Source of the DNA: Citrobacter arsenatis
GTDB lineage: Bacteria > Pseudomonadota > Gammaproteobacteria > Enterobacterales > Enterobacteriaceae
Direction: 5' to 3'
Assembly: GCF_004353845.1 (NCBI RefSeq)
Contig: NZ_CP037864.1
Coordinates: forward strand, 558,001 to 622,000
Length of the DNA stretch: 64,000 bases
The position numbers were made by a program, and so were the translations under genes. A model generated the notes under the pieces. That model was not told the DNA's origin and ran no database searches. It saw nothing but the letters and a program-made list of their open reading frames with translations. Shown piece by piece: positions 46,167 through 54,716 of this stretch. Positions within the stretch are counted from its first letter, which is position 1. Each line of letters opens with the position of its first letter.

Positions 46167-47144
46167 ATGAAACTGACAAAAAACCTGATAAGTCTGTGTA
46201 TTGGTGCGTCTGTATTACTGGCGAGTCATGTAACGCTGGCACAGACCTTCCGCGCCGCAGACGTGCACCCGGCTGATTACCCGAACGTTGTTGCCGTCAA
46301 ACATATGGGGGAAAAACTGAGCGCCGCGACCGACGGCCGTCTGGAGATTAAAACATTTCCCGGTGGCGTGTTAGGTGATGAAAAACAGATGATTGAACAA
46401 GCGCAATTAGGCGCTATCGATATTATTCGCGTCTCGATGACACCTGTCGCTGCTATCCTCCCTGAAATTAACGTATTTACCTTGCCCTATATTTTCCGTG
46501 ATGAAGACCATATGCATAAGGTTCTCGACGGCATGATCGGTCAGGAAATTGGCGACCGCCTGACTGCCAACACCAAATCACGGCTGGTGTTTTTGGGTTG
46601 GATGGATGCGGGGACGCGTAATCTGATCACCAAGAATCCGGTGGTGAAACCGGAAGATTTACACGGTATGAAAATCCGCGTTCAAGGGAGCCCGATAGCG
46701 CTGGATACCCTGAAAGCGATGGGCGCTAACTCCGTTGTAATGGGCGTCAGTGAAGTCTTTAGCGGCATGCAGACCGGCGTTATTGATGGCACGGAAAATA
46801 ACCCGCCAACGTTTGTTGCGCACAACTATTTGCCGGTCGTGAAAAACTATACCTGGAGCAAACACTTTATTATTCCTGAGCTTTTTTTGTTCTCGAAAGC
46901 TAAATGGGATAAGTTGAAAAAAGAAGACCAGGATCTCATTATTAAACTCGCTAAAGAAGCTCAGGTAGAGCAACGCAAACTTTGGCAGGATTATAATGCA
47001 AAATCGCTGGAAACTATGAAAACCAACGGCGTTCAGTTCCACGATATTGATACGGACTATTTCTATAAAGCCACGCAGTCAGTGCGGGATAATTACGGTA
47101 AAGACCACCAGGATTTGATCAAACGTATTCAGGATGTGAAGTAA
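46167..47144 (+). CDS. TRAP transporter solute-binding protein (DctP family)
   Basis: Periplasmic receptor of 325 residues. A signal peptide ends near residue 25 (VTLAQ). The family arginine environment is present: R151 in TRNLITKNPV and R171 in GMKIRVQGSP, residues that bind the ligand carboxylate. The ligand is therefore an organic or sugar acid, but no catabolic gene next door narrows it down. It resembles the YiaO/DctP group. A hairpin after it probably favours its expression over the permease genes. Confidence 0.9.
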   Translation: MKLTKNLISLCIGASVLLASHVTLAQTFRAADVHPADYPNVVAVKHMGEKLSAATDGRLEIKTFPGGVLGDEKQMIEQAQLGAIDIIRVSMTPVAAILPEINVFTLPYIFRDEDHMHKVLDGMIGQEIGDRLTANTKSRLVFLGWMDAGTRNLITKNPVVKPEDLHGMKIRVQGSPIALDTLKAMGANSVVMGVSEVFSGMQTGVIDGTENNPPTFVAHNYLPVVKNYTWSKHFIIPELFLFSKAKWDKLKKEDQDLIIKLAKEAQVEQRKLWQDYNAKSLETMKTNGVQFHDIDTDYFYKATQSVRDNYGKDHQDLIKRIQDVK

Positions 47145-47149
47145 TTCAT

Positions 47150-47177
47150 CAGGTGGAGGATATCAATCCTCCACCTG
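47150..47177 (+). terminator. Attenuating hairpin between TRAP binding protein and permease genes
   Basis: Twelve-bp perfect stem CAGGTGGAGGAT / ATCCTCCACCTG with an ATCA loop, 5 bases after the DctP stop. The T run is short, so it is probably a partial terminator or an mRNA-stability element. Confidence 0.6.
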
Positions 47178-47206
47178 AATCTTTTGATTAATTCGAGGTG
47201 ATGATT

Positions 47207-47716
47207 ATGGGTGAATGCTATTCATCGGTAATGGATTTTCTTTATCGGGTGTCAATGTGGATTGCCGGTATCGCATTATTGGTCATGGTCGCCATTATCC
47301 CTATTGGCATATTCGCGCGTTATGTTCTGAATAACGCCCTGTCATGGCCTGAGCCAGTCGCTATTCTCTGTATGGTGACATTCACCTTTATTGGCGCGGC
47401 GGTGAGCTATCGCGCAGGTTCTCATATCGCGGTGAGCATGGTGACTGACCGTCTGGGTGATGCTTCCCGCCGTTATTGCTCGGTAATCGCAGACGTTATG
47501 TTAGTGGCGATAAGCCTGTTTATCCTCTGGTACGGAACCAATCTCTGTCTTGAACTGTGGGACCAGCCCGTGGCGGAATTCCCGCTTTTAAGCGCCGGGC
47601 AAAACTATCTTCCGTTGCCGATTGGCTCTGCCATAACGCTGTTGTTTATTGCGGAAAAGATTTTCCGTGGCCCGCAGTATCAACGTCCCGTTGTCATGCT
47701 GGGATCGACCAGCTAG
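47207..47716 (+). CDS. TRAP transporter small permease (DctQ family)
   Basis: A four-helix membrane protein of 169 residues (helices near 15-40, 48-68, 90-110, 130-150). The ATG at 47207 is 8 bases after GAGG; starts at 47198 and 47201 sit on or next to that ribosome site. It pairs with the large permease that follows 30 bases later. Confidence 0.88.
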   Translation: MGECYSSVMDFLYRVSMWIAGIALLVMVAIIPIGIFARYVLNNALSWPEPVAILCMVTFTFIGAAVSYRAGSHIAVSMVTDRLGDASRRYCSVIADVMLVAISLFILWYGTNLCLELWDQPVAEFPLLSAGQNYLPLPIGSAITLLFIAEKIFRGPQYQRPVVMLGSTS

Positions 47717-47746
47717 TTACCGCCCCCATTTCAGAAAGGAAAGCAG

Positions 47747-49033
47747 ATGGATGCATTTATTCTCGTCTTTACGCTCGGCATTATGCTGGCGATTGGGGTA
47801 CCGGTAGCGTACGCGGTTGGCATTAGCGCCATCATTGGGGCCTGGTACATTGATATTCCGCTGGAAGCGGTAATGATCCAACTGACCAGCGGAGTGAATA
47901 AGTTTTCACTGCTGGCGATCCCGTTTTTTATTCTGGCTGGAGCGATCATGGCCGAAGGGGGAATTGCGCGGCGGTTGGTGAACTTTGCCTATATTTTTGT
48001 CGGTTTTATCCGCGGCGGGCTGTCGCTGGTGAACATTGTGGCGTCGACCTTTTTTGGCGCCATTTCCGGATCGTCCGTGGCAGATACCGCGTCTATCGGT
48101 TCGGTAATGATCCCGGAGATGGATAAAAAAGGTTATCCGCGCGACTTCGCCGCGGCGGTAACCGCCAGCGGCTCGGTGCAGGCGATCCTCACACCGCCCA
48201 GCCATAACTCGGTCATTTACTCGCTGGCAACGGGTGGGACAGTGTCGATTGCCGCGCTGTTCATCGCCGGGATCCTGCCGGGCCTGCTGTTAAGCTTCAG
48301 CCTGATGGTGATGTGCGTGGCGTTTGCCCACAAACGCGGTTATCCAAAAGGGGAGCGCGTACCGTTTCGCCAGGCGCTGAAGATTTTCGTCGATACGCTG
48401 TGGGGCTTGATGACGGTTGTGATCATCATGGGCGGGATCCTGTCAGGTATCTTTACCGCGACGGAGTCGGCGGCGATTGCCTGTCTGTGGGCTTTCTTTG
48501 TCACCATGTTTATCTATCGTGACTATAAATGGTCTGAGTTGCCGAAGCTGATGTTCCGCACGGTGAAAACGGTCACGATCGTCATGATCCTGATCGGCTT
48601 TGCCGCTGCGTTCGGTGCCGTCATGACCTATATGCAGTTGCCGATGCGTATCACCGAAGCCTTCACCAGCATCTCGGACAATAAATACGTCATCCTGATG
48701 TGCATTAACATCATGCTGCTGCTGATCGGTACGCTGATGGATATGGCGCCGCTGATCCTGATTTTGACACCGGTACTGCTGCCGGTGACCAACGCGCTCG
48801 GCATTGATCCGGTCCATTTTGGCATGATCATGTTGGTGAACTTAGGGATCGGCCTGATTACGCCGCCGGTAGGGTCGGTGCTGTTTGTGGCCAGTGCGGT
48901 GAGTAAGCAGAAAATAGAGCAGGTGGTGAAGGCAATGCTGCCATTCTATGCCGTGCTGTTCCTGGTGTTGATGCTCGTAACGTACATTCCGGCGATTTCG
49001 CTGTTCCTGCCGAAACTGTTTGGCGTGATGTGA
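47747..49033 (+). CDS. TRAP transporter large permease (DctM family)
   Basis: Translocation subunit of 428 residues with about twelve helices. DctM landmarks are present: FFILAGAIMAEGGIARRLV, SGSSVADTASIGSVMIPEM and ITPPVGSVLFVASAV. It uses a sodium or proton gradient. Ribosome site AAAGGAAAG. It ends the three-gene TRAP operon and is followed by a BIME. Confidence 0.92.
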   Translation: MDAFILVFTLGIMLAIGVPVAYAVGISAIIGAWYIDIPLEAVMIQLTSGVNKFSLLAIPFFILAGAIMAEGGIARRLVNFAYIFVGFIRGGLSLVNIVASTFFGAISGSSVADTASIGSVMIPEMDKKGYPRDFAAAVTASGSVQAILTPPSHNSVIYSLATGGTVSIAALFIAGILPGLLLSFSLMVMCVAFAHKRGYPKGERVPFRQALKIFVDTLWGLMTVVIIMGGILSGIFTATESAAIACLWAFFVTMFIYRDYKWSELPKLMFRTVKTVTIVMILIGFAAAFGAVMTYMQLPMRITEAFTSISDNKYVILMCINIMLLLIGTLMDMAPLILILTPVLLPVTNALGIDPVHFGMIMLVNLGIGLITPPVGSVLFVASAVSKQKIEQVVKAMLPFYAVLFLVLMLVTYIPAISLFLPKLFGVM

Positions 49034-49037
49034 TAAA

Positions 49038-49115
49038 TGCCCGGTGGCGCTCGCGCTTACCGGGCCTACAAACTACGCTTGTGTAGGCCGGATTACGCGA
49101 AGCCGCCATCCGGCA
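49038..49115. repeat. REP/BIME between the TRAP operon and ridA
   Basis: TGCCCGGTGGCGCTCGCGCTTACCGGGC-type unit followed by GTAGGCCGGATTACGCG...CCGCCATCCGGC, between convergent genes. Confidence 0.88.
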
Positions 49116-49124
49116 CAAGGTGGT

Positions 49125-49511
49125 TTAGCGACGAACGGCGATCGCTTCAATCTCGATTTTCACGTCTTTCGGCAGACGGGCAACTTCCACACAAGAACGC
49201 GCCGGGAAAGTCGCGTTGTGCTCGGTGAAGAACGCTTCGTAGGTCGCGTTTACGGTTGCGAAATCGTTTAGATCTTTTACGAAGACGGTCGTTTTTACGA
49301 TGTCGCCCACTTTCAGGCCTGCTGCTTCAACGATAGCTTTTACGTTTTCCAGCGACTGACGTGCCTGAGCGGACACGTCTTCCGATACGGCACCGGTTTT
49401 CGGATCGACCGGGATCTGACCGGAAGTAATTACCATGCTACCCAGGTCAACGCCCTGTACGTATGGGCCGATTGCTGCTGGTGCATTTTCCGTCGCGATA
49501 GTCTTGCTCAT
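49125..49511 (-). CDS. ridA: 2-iminobutanoate/2-iminopropanoate deaminase RidA (YjgF)
   Basis: Hydrolyses reactive enamine/imine intermediates made by PLP enzymes such as threonine dehydratase. 128 residues, trimeric family; the C-terminal signature ARSCVEVARLPKDVKIEIEAIA contains the carboxylate-binding arginine. It lies downstream of pyrI, as in E. coli. Confidence 0.97.
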   Translation of the reverse strand: MSKTIATENAPAAIGPYVQGVDLGSMVITSGQIPVDPKTGAVSEDVSAQARQSLENVKAIVEAAGLKVGDIVKTTVFVKDLNDFATVNATYEAFFTEHNATFPARSCVEVARLPKDVKIEIEAIAVRR

Positions 49512-49587
49512 GATTTCTCCTGAATTACAGCGGTAATTGAATGTTCCTGGCCATTATAGAGAGGCCACATTTCATAACCAACCCCAA

Positions 49588-50049
49588 TTAGTTGGCCAGC
49601 ACCACATAATGCGAAAACTCTTTTTCACAGTATTTGCATTTGAGTGCGATGTCATCAGCGCGCTTTTTCACTGCAAAACTGGAGGAAACCGGCTCAGCAT
49701 GACTGATACAGTTGCTGTTCGGGCAAACCAGTACATTGTCAATACGCTCAGGCAGGCTCGGACGTGATTTACCCACCACGTCGTAATCGTCAATGCGGTT
49801 TACCGTTGCCTGCGGGGCATACAGGGAGAGCTGGTTTACCTGCTCGTCGGTCAGGAACGTATTTTCGATTTTAATCAGATCCTTACGGCCCATCTCGCCA
49901 GACGGCAGGTTCAGACCGATGGTGATGCGCTGGTCGGTTTCCGTCAGTTTGAACAGCGTCAGCAGCTTAAAACCAACCTGTGCGGGAATATGGTCAATCA
50001 CGGTGCCACGTTTGATGGCTTCAACCTGCAGTTTGTTATCGTGTGTCAT
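49588..50049 (-). CDS. pyrI: Aspartate carbamoyltransferase regulatory chain PyrI
   Basis: Binds CTP and ATP to control PyrB. 153 residues with an N-terminal allosteric domain (KRGTVIDHIPAQVGFKLL) and a C-terminal zinc site (CPNSNC and CKYC) that contacts the catalytic chain. It follows pyrB by 13 bases in the pyrBI operon. Confidence 0.98.
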   Translation of the reverse strand: MTHDNKLQVEAIKRGTVIDHIPAQVGFKLLTLFKLTETDQRITIGLNLPSGEMGRKDLIKIENTFLTDEQVNQLSLYAPQATVNRIDDYDVVGKSRPSLPERIDNVLVCPNSNCISHAEPVSSSFAVKKRADDIALKCKYCEKEFSHYVVLAN

Positions 50050-50062
50050 CTCTTTTTCTCCC

Positions 50063-50998
50063 TTACAGTGCCAGTTCGCTATTCAGTACCAGTGCCAGTA
50101 ACGCCTGGCGGGCGAAGATGCCGTTGCCAGCCTGCTGGAAATACCAGGCGTGCGGCGTCTTATCGACGTCGGTGGTGATTTCATCAATACGCGGCAGCGG
50201 ATGCAGCACCTTCATATTCGCTCTGGCGCCGTTCAAATCGCTGGCGCGCAAAACAAACTGGGCTTTCACGTTGGCGTATTCGGACGGGTCCAGACGCTCT
50301 TTCTGTACGCGGGTCATGTAGAGGATATCGACCTCTGCCATTACCTCTTCAATAGTGCCGTGCAGGCTCCAGGCGATACCTTTTTCGTTCAGCATATCCA
50401 GAATGTATTGCGGCATGGCCAGCGCGTCTGGGGCGATGAAGTAGAAACGGTTACCTTCAAACTTCGCCAGCGCCTGGGTCAGGGAGTGGACGGTACGGCC
50501 ATACTTCAGGTCACCCACCATGGCGATTTGCAGATTGTCCAGTCGGCCCTGAGTTTCCTGAATGGTAAACAGATCCAGCAGCGTTTGGGTGGGATGCTGG
50601 TTGGAGCCGTCGCCTGCGTTCAGTACCGGAACGTTGCCAGAGAACTCCGTTGCCAGTCGCGCAGCGCCTTCCTGCGGGTGGCGCATTACGATGGCGTCGA
50701 CATAGGTGCTGATGACGGAAATGGTATCGGCCAGGGTTTCGCCTTTTTTGCCCAGCGACGTGTTGCTGCTGTCGGAGAAACCCACCACGCTGGCGCCCAG
50801 ACGGTGCATGGAGGTTTCAAAGGATAAACGGGTGCGGGTTGACGCCTCAAAGAAGCAGCTGGCGATGACCTTATGCTTCAACAGCTCCGGCTGCGGGTTA
50901 GCTTTTAATTTCGCCGCCGTCGCGAGGACCAGATTGAGGTCATCGCGGCTGAGGTCGTTTATGGAAATGATGTGTTTTTGATAGAGCGGGTTAGCCAT
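50063..50998 (-). CDS. pyrB: Aspartate carbamoyltransferase catalytic chain PyrB
   Basis: Makes N-carbamoyl-L-aspartate, the first committed step of pyrimidine synthesis. The carbamoyl-phosphate loop STRTRLSFE and the aspartate-site motifs HPTQTLLD and HPLPR are intact. The ATG at 50996-50998 gives 311 residues (MANPLYQKH), the E. coli length. Confidence 0.98.
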   Translation of the reverse strand: MANPLYQKHIISINDLSRDDLNLVLATAAKLKANPQPELLKHKVIASCFFEASTRTRLSFETSMHRLGASVVGFSDSSNTSLGKKGETLADTISVISTYVDAIVMRHPQEGAARLATEFSGNVPVLNAGDGSNQHPTQTLLDLFTIQETQGRLDNLQIAMVGDLKYGRTVHSLTQALAKFEGNRFYFIAPDALAMPQYILDMLNEKGIAWSLHGTIEEVMAEVDILYMTRVQKERLDPSEYANVKAQFVLRASDLNGARANMKVLHPLPRIDEITTDVDKTPHAWYFQQAGNGIFARQALLALVLNSELAL

Positions 50999-51020
50999 GT
51001 TTATCTCCTGACGCCTGGGC

Positions 51021-51048
51021 AAAAAAAAAGCCCCTCAATTGAGGGGCT
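51021..51048 (-). terminator. pyrBI attenuator terminator
   Basis: Perfect palindrome AGCCCCTCAATTGAGGGGCT followed on the minus strand by nine T. With ample UTP, RNA polymerase outruns the pyrL ribosome and stops here; with low UTP the coupled ribosome prevents hairpin formation. Confidence 0.95.
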
Positions 51049-51136
51049 CGGAATGGGTGATCAACGGAAAGAAAAACGGCAGGCCAGCGTCCTTTTTCAG
51101 ACGCGGTAAGACAAAATGTCGTACACACTGAACCAT
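51035..51136 (-). CDS. pyrL: pyrBI leader peptide PyrL (33 aa)
   Basis: Reads MVQCVRHFVLPRLKKDAG and then a LPFFFPLITHSEPLN tail, stopping inside the terminator stem. The FFF codons come from the U-rich pause tract. E. coli PyrL continues to 44 residues; here a TGA in the palindrome ends it at 33. Confidence 0.9.
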   Translation of the reverse strand: MVQCVRHFVLPRLKKDAGLPFFFPLITHSEPLN

Positions 51137-51148
51137 ACATCCTCCCGG

Positions 51149-51189
51149 CAAATTGTCCGCGATTATACTCAGCTCCGTTATGGGATCAA
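51149..51189 (-). promoter_or_regulatory. pyrBI promoter with UTP-sensitive AATTTG start
   Basis: On the minus strand TTGATC (51184-51189), a 16-bp spacer and TATAAT (51162-51167) are followed by AATTTG. In E. coli pyrBI, transcription starting at AATTTG slips at high UTP and aborts, a second layer of control. Confidence 0.8.
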
Positions 51190-51374
51190 GCGAAAAATGC
51201 ACAATTTATTCATCGCAAACGATTCTCATGAATATTCATTCACCCTGAACGCCAAACAGCAGTAATGCGATAAACATGCGTTGACGCAAAATATCGGCAA
51301 ATAGCAGTGGTATGGCAGCGTGTTTTTTCGTATAACAACCAAAATGAAACGATGTTTTAATTAAGGGGTTTGAG

Positions 51375-51827
51375 ATGATCGTCGGCAATATTTACAACCT
51401 GGATACCTGGCTGCCGGAAGAGCTGCGTCAGGCGATTGAACACATTAAAGCGCATGTGACGGATGCGACGGCAAAGGGTAAGCATGATATCGACGGCGAT
51501 CGTCTGTTTTATCTGATTGCTGAAGATATGACCGAGCCGTTTGCACAGCGCCGCGCCGAATATCACGCCCGCTATCTGGATATTCAGATCCTGCTTAAAG
51601 GTCAGGAAGGTATGACCTTCAGCACGCAGCCTGCGGGCGCGCCGGAAACAGACTGGCTGGCGGACAAAGATATCGCCTTCGTGGCGGAAGGGGTACAGGA
51701 GAAAACGGTGGTACTGAACGAAGGTGACTTCGTGGTGTTCTATCCGGGCGAAGTGCATAAACCGCTGTGCGCGGTCGGTGCTCCAGCGATGGTACGCAAA
51801 GCGGTGGTTAAGTTGTTGGTTAAGTGA
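51375..51827 (+). CDS. tabA: YhcH/YjgK/YiaL-family protein TabA
   Basis: Cupin-like (DUF386) protein of 150 residues, linked in E. coli to biofilm formation and toxin-antitoxin effects. The metal-binding region KHDIDGDRLFYL, EYHARYLDIQI and the FYPGEVHKP segment are present. The last 84 bases of the gene, with the stop, are duplicated just downstream (51927-52010), giving a non-coding copy of the C-terminus. Confidence 0.94.
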   Translation: MIVGNIYNLDTWLPEELRQAIEHIKAHVTDATAKGKHDIDGDRLFYLIAEDMTEPFAQRRAEYHARYLDIQILLKGQEGMTFSTQPAGAPETDWLADKDIAFVAEGVQEKTVVLNEGDFVVFYPGEVHKPLCAVGAPAMVRKAVVKLLVK

Positions 51828-52113
51828 TGGACCGTAGGCCTGATAAGCGTAGCGCCATCAGGCACAACGGTGCAGATTGCCGGGTGCGGCTTCGCCTTAC
51901 CCGGCCTACAACCTCGCTCCCGTAGGCCGGGCGAAGTGCATAAACCGCTGTGCGCGGTCGGTGCTCCAGCGATGGTACGCAAAGCGGTGGTTAAGTTGTT
52001 GGTTAAGTGACGGACCGTAGGCCTGATAAGCGTAGCGCCATCAGGCACAACGGTGCAGATTGCCGGGTGCGGCTTCGCCTTACCCGGCCTACAACCTCGC
52101 TCCCGTAGGCCGG
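51744..52113. repeat. 183-bp tandem duplication covering the tabA 3' end and REP sequences
   Basis: Units 51744-51926 and 51927-52109 are identical except for T51828/C52011, the base just after the tabA stop codon and its copy. Both units start with CCGG, and CCGG recurs at 52110, so the breakpoints are microhomology between CCGGGCG inside tabA and GGCCGG of a REP. The second copy holds only the C-terminal codons of tabA and is not a gene. Confidence 0.95.
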
Positions 52114-52140
52114 ATAAGATGCTGAGCATCGCCATCCGGC
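51834..52140. repeat. REP/BIME cluster between tabA and argI
   Basis: At least five REP-like arms (GTAGGCCTGATAAGCG, GCCATCAGGC, GCCGGGTGCGGC, TACCCGGCCTAC, GTAGGCCGGATAAG...GCCATCCGGC); part of the array is doubled by the 183-bp duplication. Confidence 0.88.
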
Positions 52141-52148
52141 ATATGCCC

Positions 52149-53153
52149 TTACTTTGCCAATGTTGCCACCATTACCGCTTTGATGGTGTGCATCCGGTTT
52201 TCCGCCTGATCGAATACGATACTGGCGGGTGATTCAAAGACCTCATCGGTCACTTCCATCCCGCCGTGCAGACCATATTCCTGCGCCATTTGTTTACCAA
52301 GCGTGGTTTGATCGTCATGAAACGCGGGCAGGCAGTGCAGGAATTTCACCTGCGGATTGCCGGTCAACGCCATCATCGCGCTGTTAACCTGGTATTTACG
52401 CAGCAGCGCAATACGTTCGGCCCACTTCTCTTTCGCTTCGCCCATTGATACCCAGACGTCGGTATAGATGAAATCCGCGTCTTTCACGCCCGTAGCGACA
52501 TCTTCGGTCAGCGTAATATTGCCGCCGTTTTTCAGCGCTTGCGCTTTGCACTCCGCAACCAGGCTTTCCTCCGGCCAGCAGGCCTGTGGCGCGACCAGGC
52601 GCAGATCCAGTCCGGTTAACGCCGCAGCTTCCAGCATGGAATTGCCCATGTTGTTGCGGGCATCACCGGTGTAGACCAGCGTCATCTCATTAAACGCTTT
52701 ACCCGGCAGGTGTTCCTGCATCGTGAGTAAATCGGCCAGCAGTTGGGTAGGGTGAAACTCGTTGGTTAATCCATTCCATACCGGAACCCCGGCATATTCC
52801 GCCAGCGTCTCCACAATCTCCTGACCGTGGCCCCGATACTGAATACCGTCGTACATACGACCGAGCACGCGGGCGGTGTCTTTGATCGACTCTTTATGAC
52901 CAATCTGGCTGCCGCTCGGCCCGAGATACGTCACGCGCGCGCCTTGATCGTATGCGGCAACTTCGAAAGAGCAACGGGTACGGGTTGAGTCTTTTTCGAA
53001 GATGAGCGCAATGTTTTTACCGCTGAGTTTAGCGACCTCAGTACCGTTTTTCTTATCTGCCTTCAGCTGTGCGGCGAGCTGGAGCAGTGACGTGAGTTCA
53101 GCAGAGGTGAAATCAAGCAGTTTCAAAAAATGTTTCTGATAAAACGCAGACAT
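52149..53153 (-). CDS. argI: Ornithine carbamoyltransferase ArgI
   Basis: Converts ornithine and carbamoyl phosphate to citrulline in arginine synthesis, 334 residues. The STRTRCSFE carbamoyl-phosphate loop, HPTQLLADLL and the ornithine-site motif HCLPAF are present. It is repressed through the twin ARG boxes before its start. Confidence 0.97.
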   Translation of the reverse strand: MSAFYQKHFLKLLDFTSAELTSLLQLAAQLKADKKNGTEVAKLSGKNIALIFEKDSTRTRCSFEVAAYDQGARVTYLGPSGSQIGHKESIKDTARVLGRMYDGIQYRGHGQEIVETLAEYAGVPVWNGLTNEFHPTQLLADLLTMQEHLPGKAFNEMTLVYTGDARNNMGNSMLEAAALTGLDLRLVAPQACWPEESLVAECKAQALKNGGNITLTEDVATGVKDADFIYTDVWVSMGEAKEKWAERIALLRKYQVNSAMMALTGNPQVKFLHCLPAFHDDQTTLGKQMAQEYGLHGGMEVTDEVFESPASIVFDQAENRMHTIKAVMVATLAK

Positions 53154-53180
53154 GGTTCCCTCACATGGCTTAGGCCATTT

Positions 53181-53219
53181 ATTGAATTAAAATTCAATTT
53201 ATATGGATGTTTATTCATT
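53181..53219 (-). promoter_or_regulatory. Tandem ARG boxes of argI
   Basis: ATTGAATTAAAATTCAAT (53181-53198) is a perfect 18-bp ARG box. TATGGATGTTTATTCATT (53202-53219) is a weaker one, three bases away, the canonical spacing for an ArgR hexamer. Confidence 0.92.
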
Positions 53220-53316
53220 TGCAACCTTGTTTAACAAATCTTTCCTGGAAAGGTGGAGGCAATGACAACGGTATGTGACAATAAGAGTATCGGCAGGACA
53301 TTATGAGGAACGAGCC

Positions 53317-53742
53317 ATGGCAAACCCGGAACTACTGGAAGAACAGCGTGAAGAAACGCGCTTGATTATTGAAGAGTTACTCGAAGATGGCAGCGATCCC
53401 GACGCGCTGTACACCATCGAGCATCACCTTTCCGCGGACGACTTTGAAACCCTGGAAAAAGCGGCAGTAGAAGCCTTCAAGCTGGGTTATGAAGTGACCG
53501 AGCCGGAAGAGCTGGAAGTGGAAGAAGGCGACACGGTTATTTGCTGTGACATCCTGAGCGAATGCGCTCTGAATGCCGAGTTGATTGACGCTCAGGTTGA
53601 GCAACTGATGAACCTGGCGGAAAAATATGATGTGGAATACGACGGTTGGGGCACCTATTTTGAAGACCCGAACGGCGAAGAAGGTGAAGACGGCGACGAT
53701 GAAGATCTCGTCGACGAAGATGATGACGGCGTGCGTCACTAA
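53317..53742 (+). CDS. rraB: Ribonuclease E inhibitor RraB (YjgD)
   Basis: Strongly acidic 141-residue protein that binds RNase E and alters degradosome composition and mRNA decay. It ends in an Asp/Glu-rich tail (EGEDGDDEDLVDEDDDG). The ATG at 53317 follows GAGGAACGAGCC; an in-frame start at 53275 is poorer. Confidence 0.95.
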   Translation: MANPELLEEQREETRLIIEELLEDGSDPDALYTIEHHLSADDFETLEKAAVEAFKLGYEVTEPEELEVEEGDTVICCDILSECALNAELIDAQVEQLMNLAEKYDVEYDGWGTYFEDPNGEEGEDGDDEDLVDEDDDGVRH

Positions 53743-53755
53743 GTCATCTGCTGAC

Positions 53756-53780
53756 CTACGGTGGCGTCTGCTGCCGTAGG
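53756..53780 (+). other. Hairpin between rraB and miaE
   Basis: CCTACGG and CCGTAGG flank an 11-base loop, ending 13 bases before miaE. It may be a relic REP arm or an mRNA-stability element. Confidence 0.4.
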
Positions 53781-53793
53781 CCAAGGACAACGT

Positions 53794-54552
53794 ATGGATT
53801 ACCTGCAAATACTCTCCCCGATCCACAACTTCCTGCACTGTAAAACGCCTCAGGCCTGGCTTGATAAAGCGCGAGAACCAGCGAATCTCCCACTGTTACT
53901 GACCGATCACCTCGTCTGTGAGCTGAAAGCGGCGCAAACGGCCATGCTGCTGGTGCGTAAGTATGTCGCAGATAAACAGGGCGCGCAGGCGCTACTGGAC
54001 TGGCTGAAACCCTATGAGGCTTTTGCTTTCAGAGAAGGGGATGAACCGGATTTTATTGCACTGAATAAACAGATAAGCAAAAGCGTGATGCCACAAACCG
54101 ACGACCCATGGGGACGCAGGCTTATCGACAGTATGGTTTTGCTGATCAAAGAAGAGCTGCACCACTTCTGGCAGGTGCGTGAGGCGATGATGAGCCGCAA
54201 CATTCCCTATATCAAGATTACCGCCAGCCGTTACGCCAAAGGCATGCTCAAAGAGGTGCGAACCCACGAGCCATTAACGCTGATCGATAAACTGATTTGC
54301 GGGGCGTACATTGAGGCGCGTTCCTGCGAACGATTCGCCGCGCTGGCACCGTATCTGGATGACGATTTACAGGCGTTTTACCTGTCGCTGCTGCGATCCG
54401 AGGCGCGCCACTATCAGGATTACCTGGCGCTGGCGCAGCAGGTTTCTGCAGACGATATCAGTAGCCGGGTGCGGTTCTTTGGCGAAGTCGAAGCCGCGTT
54501 GATTACCTCTCCCGACGATGAATTCCGCTTCCACAGCGGCGTACCGGCTTAG
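53794..54552 (+). CDS. miaE: tRNA 2-methylthio-N6-isopentenyladenosine-37 hydroxylase MiaE
   Basis: Oxygen-dependent non-haem di-iron enzyme that hydroxylates ms2i6A37 in tRNA. The ferritin-like helices hold the iron ligand pairs in KEELHHFWQV and RSEARHYQDY and the EARSCERF segment. 252 residues. Present in Salmonella and many enterics but absent from E. coli K-12, so it is a useful marker for the host group. Confidence 0.95.
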   Translation: MDYLQILSPIHNFLHCKTPQAWLDKAREPANLPLLLTDHLVCELKAAQTAMLLVRKYVADKQGAQALLDWLKPYEAFAFREGDEPDFIALNKQISKSVMPQTDDPWGRRLIDSMVLLIKEELHHFWQVREAMMSRNIPYIKITASRYAKGMLKEVRTHEPLTLIDKLICGAYIEARSCERFAALAPYLDDDLQAFYLSLLRSEARHYQDYLALAQQVSADDISSRVRFFGEVEAALITSPDDEFRFHSGVPA

Positions 54553-54716
54553 CTCCCTTCTTTGACGCGTGGTACCTCTCGCCACGCGCTTTAATCCTTC
54601 CTGTTTTTGTTAGCAAAATCTGGTGGCTGGAAATCGCTCGCTGCTGCCGTAATAATCAAAACACGCGAAGGGGAAATATATCCCTATACAGAGACAATTT
54701 GGCATAAGGATGGTTA

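Noticed and set aside
51927..52010. Second copy of the tabA C-terminus as a pseudogene
   Set aside because: It is only the last 28 codons with stop, made by a short tandem duplication. No start or promoter belongs to it, so it is recorded as repeat.
51740..52135. 131-residue minus-strand reading frame with an internal repeat
   Set aside because: It is the antisense of the tabA 3' end and the REP array. The internal repeat is just the 183-bp DNA duplication; no ribosome site.
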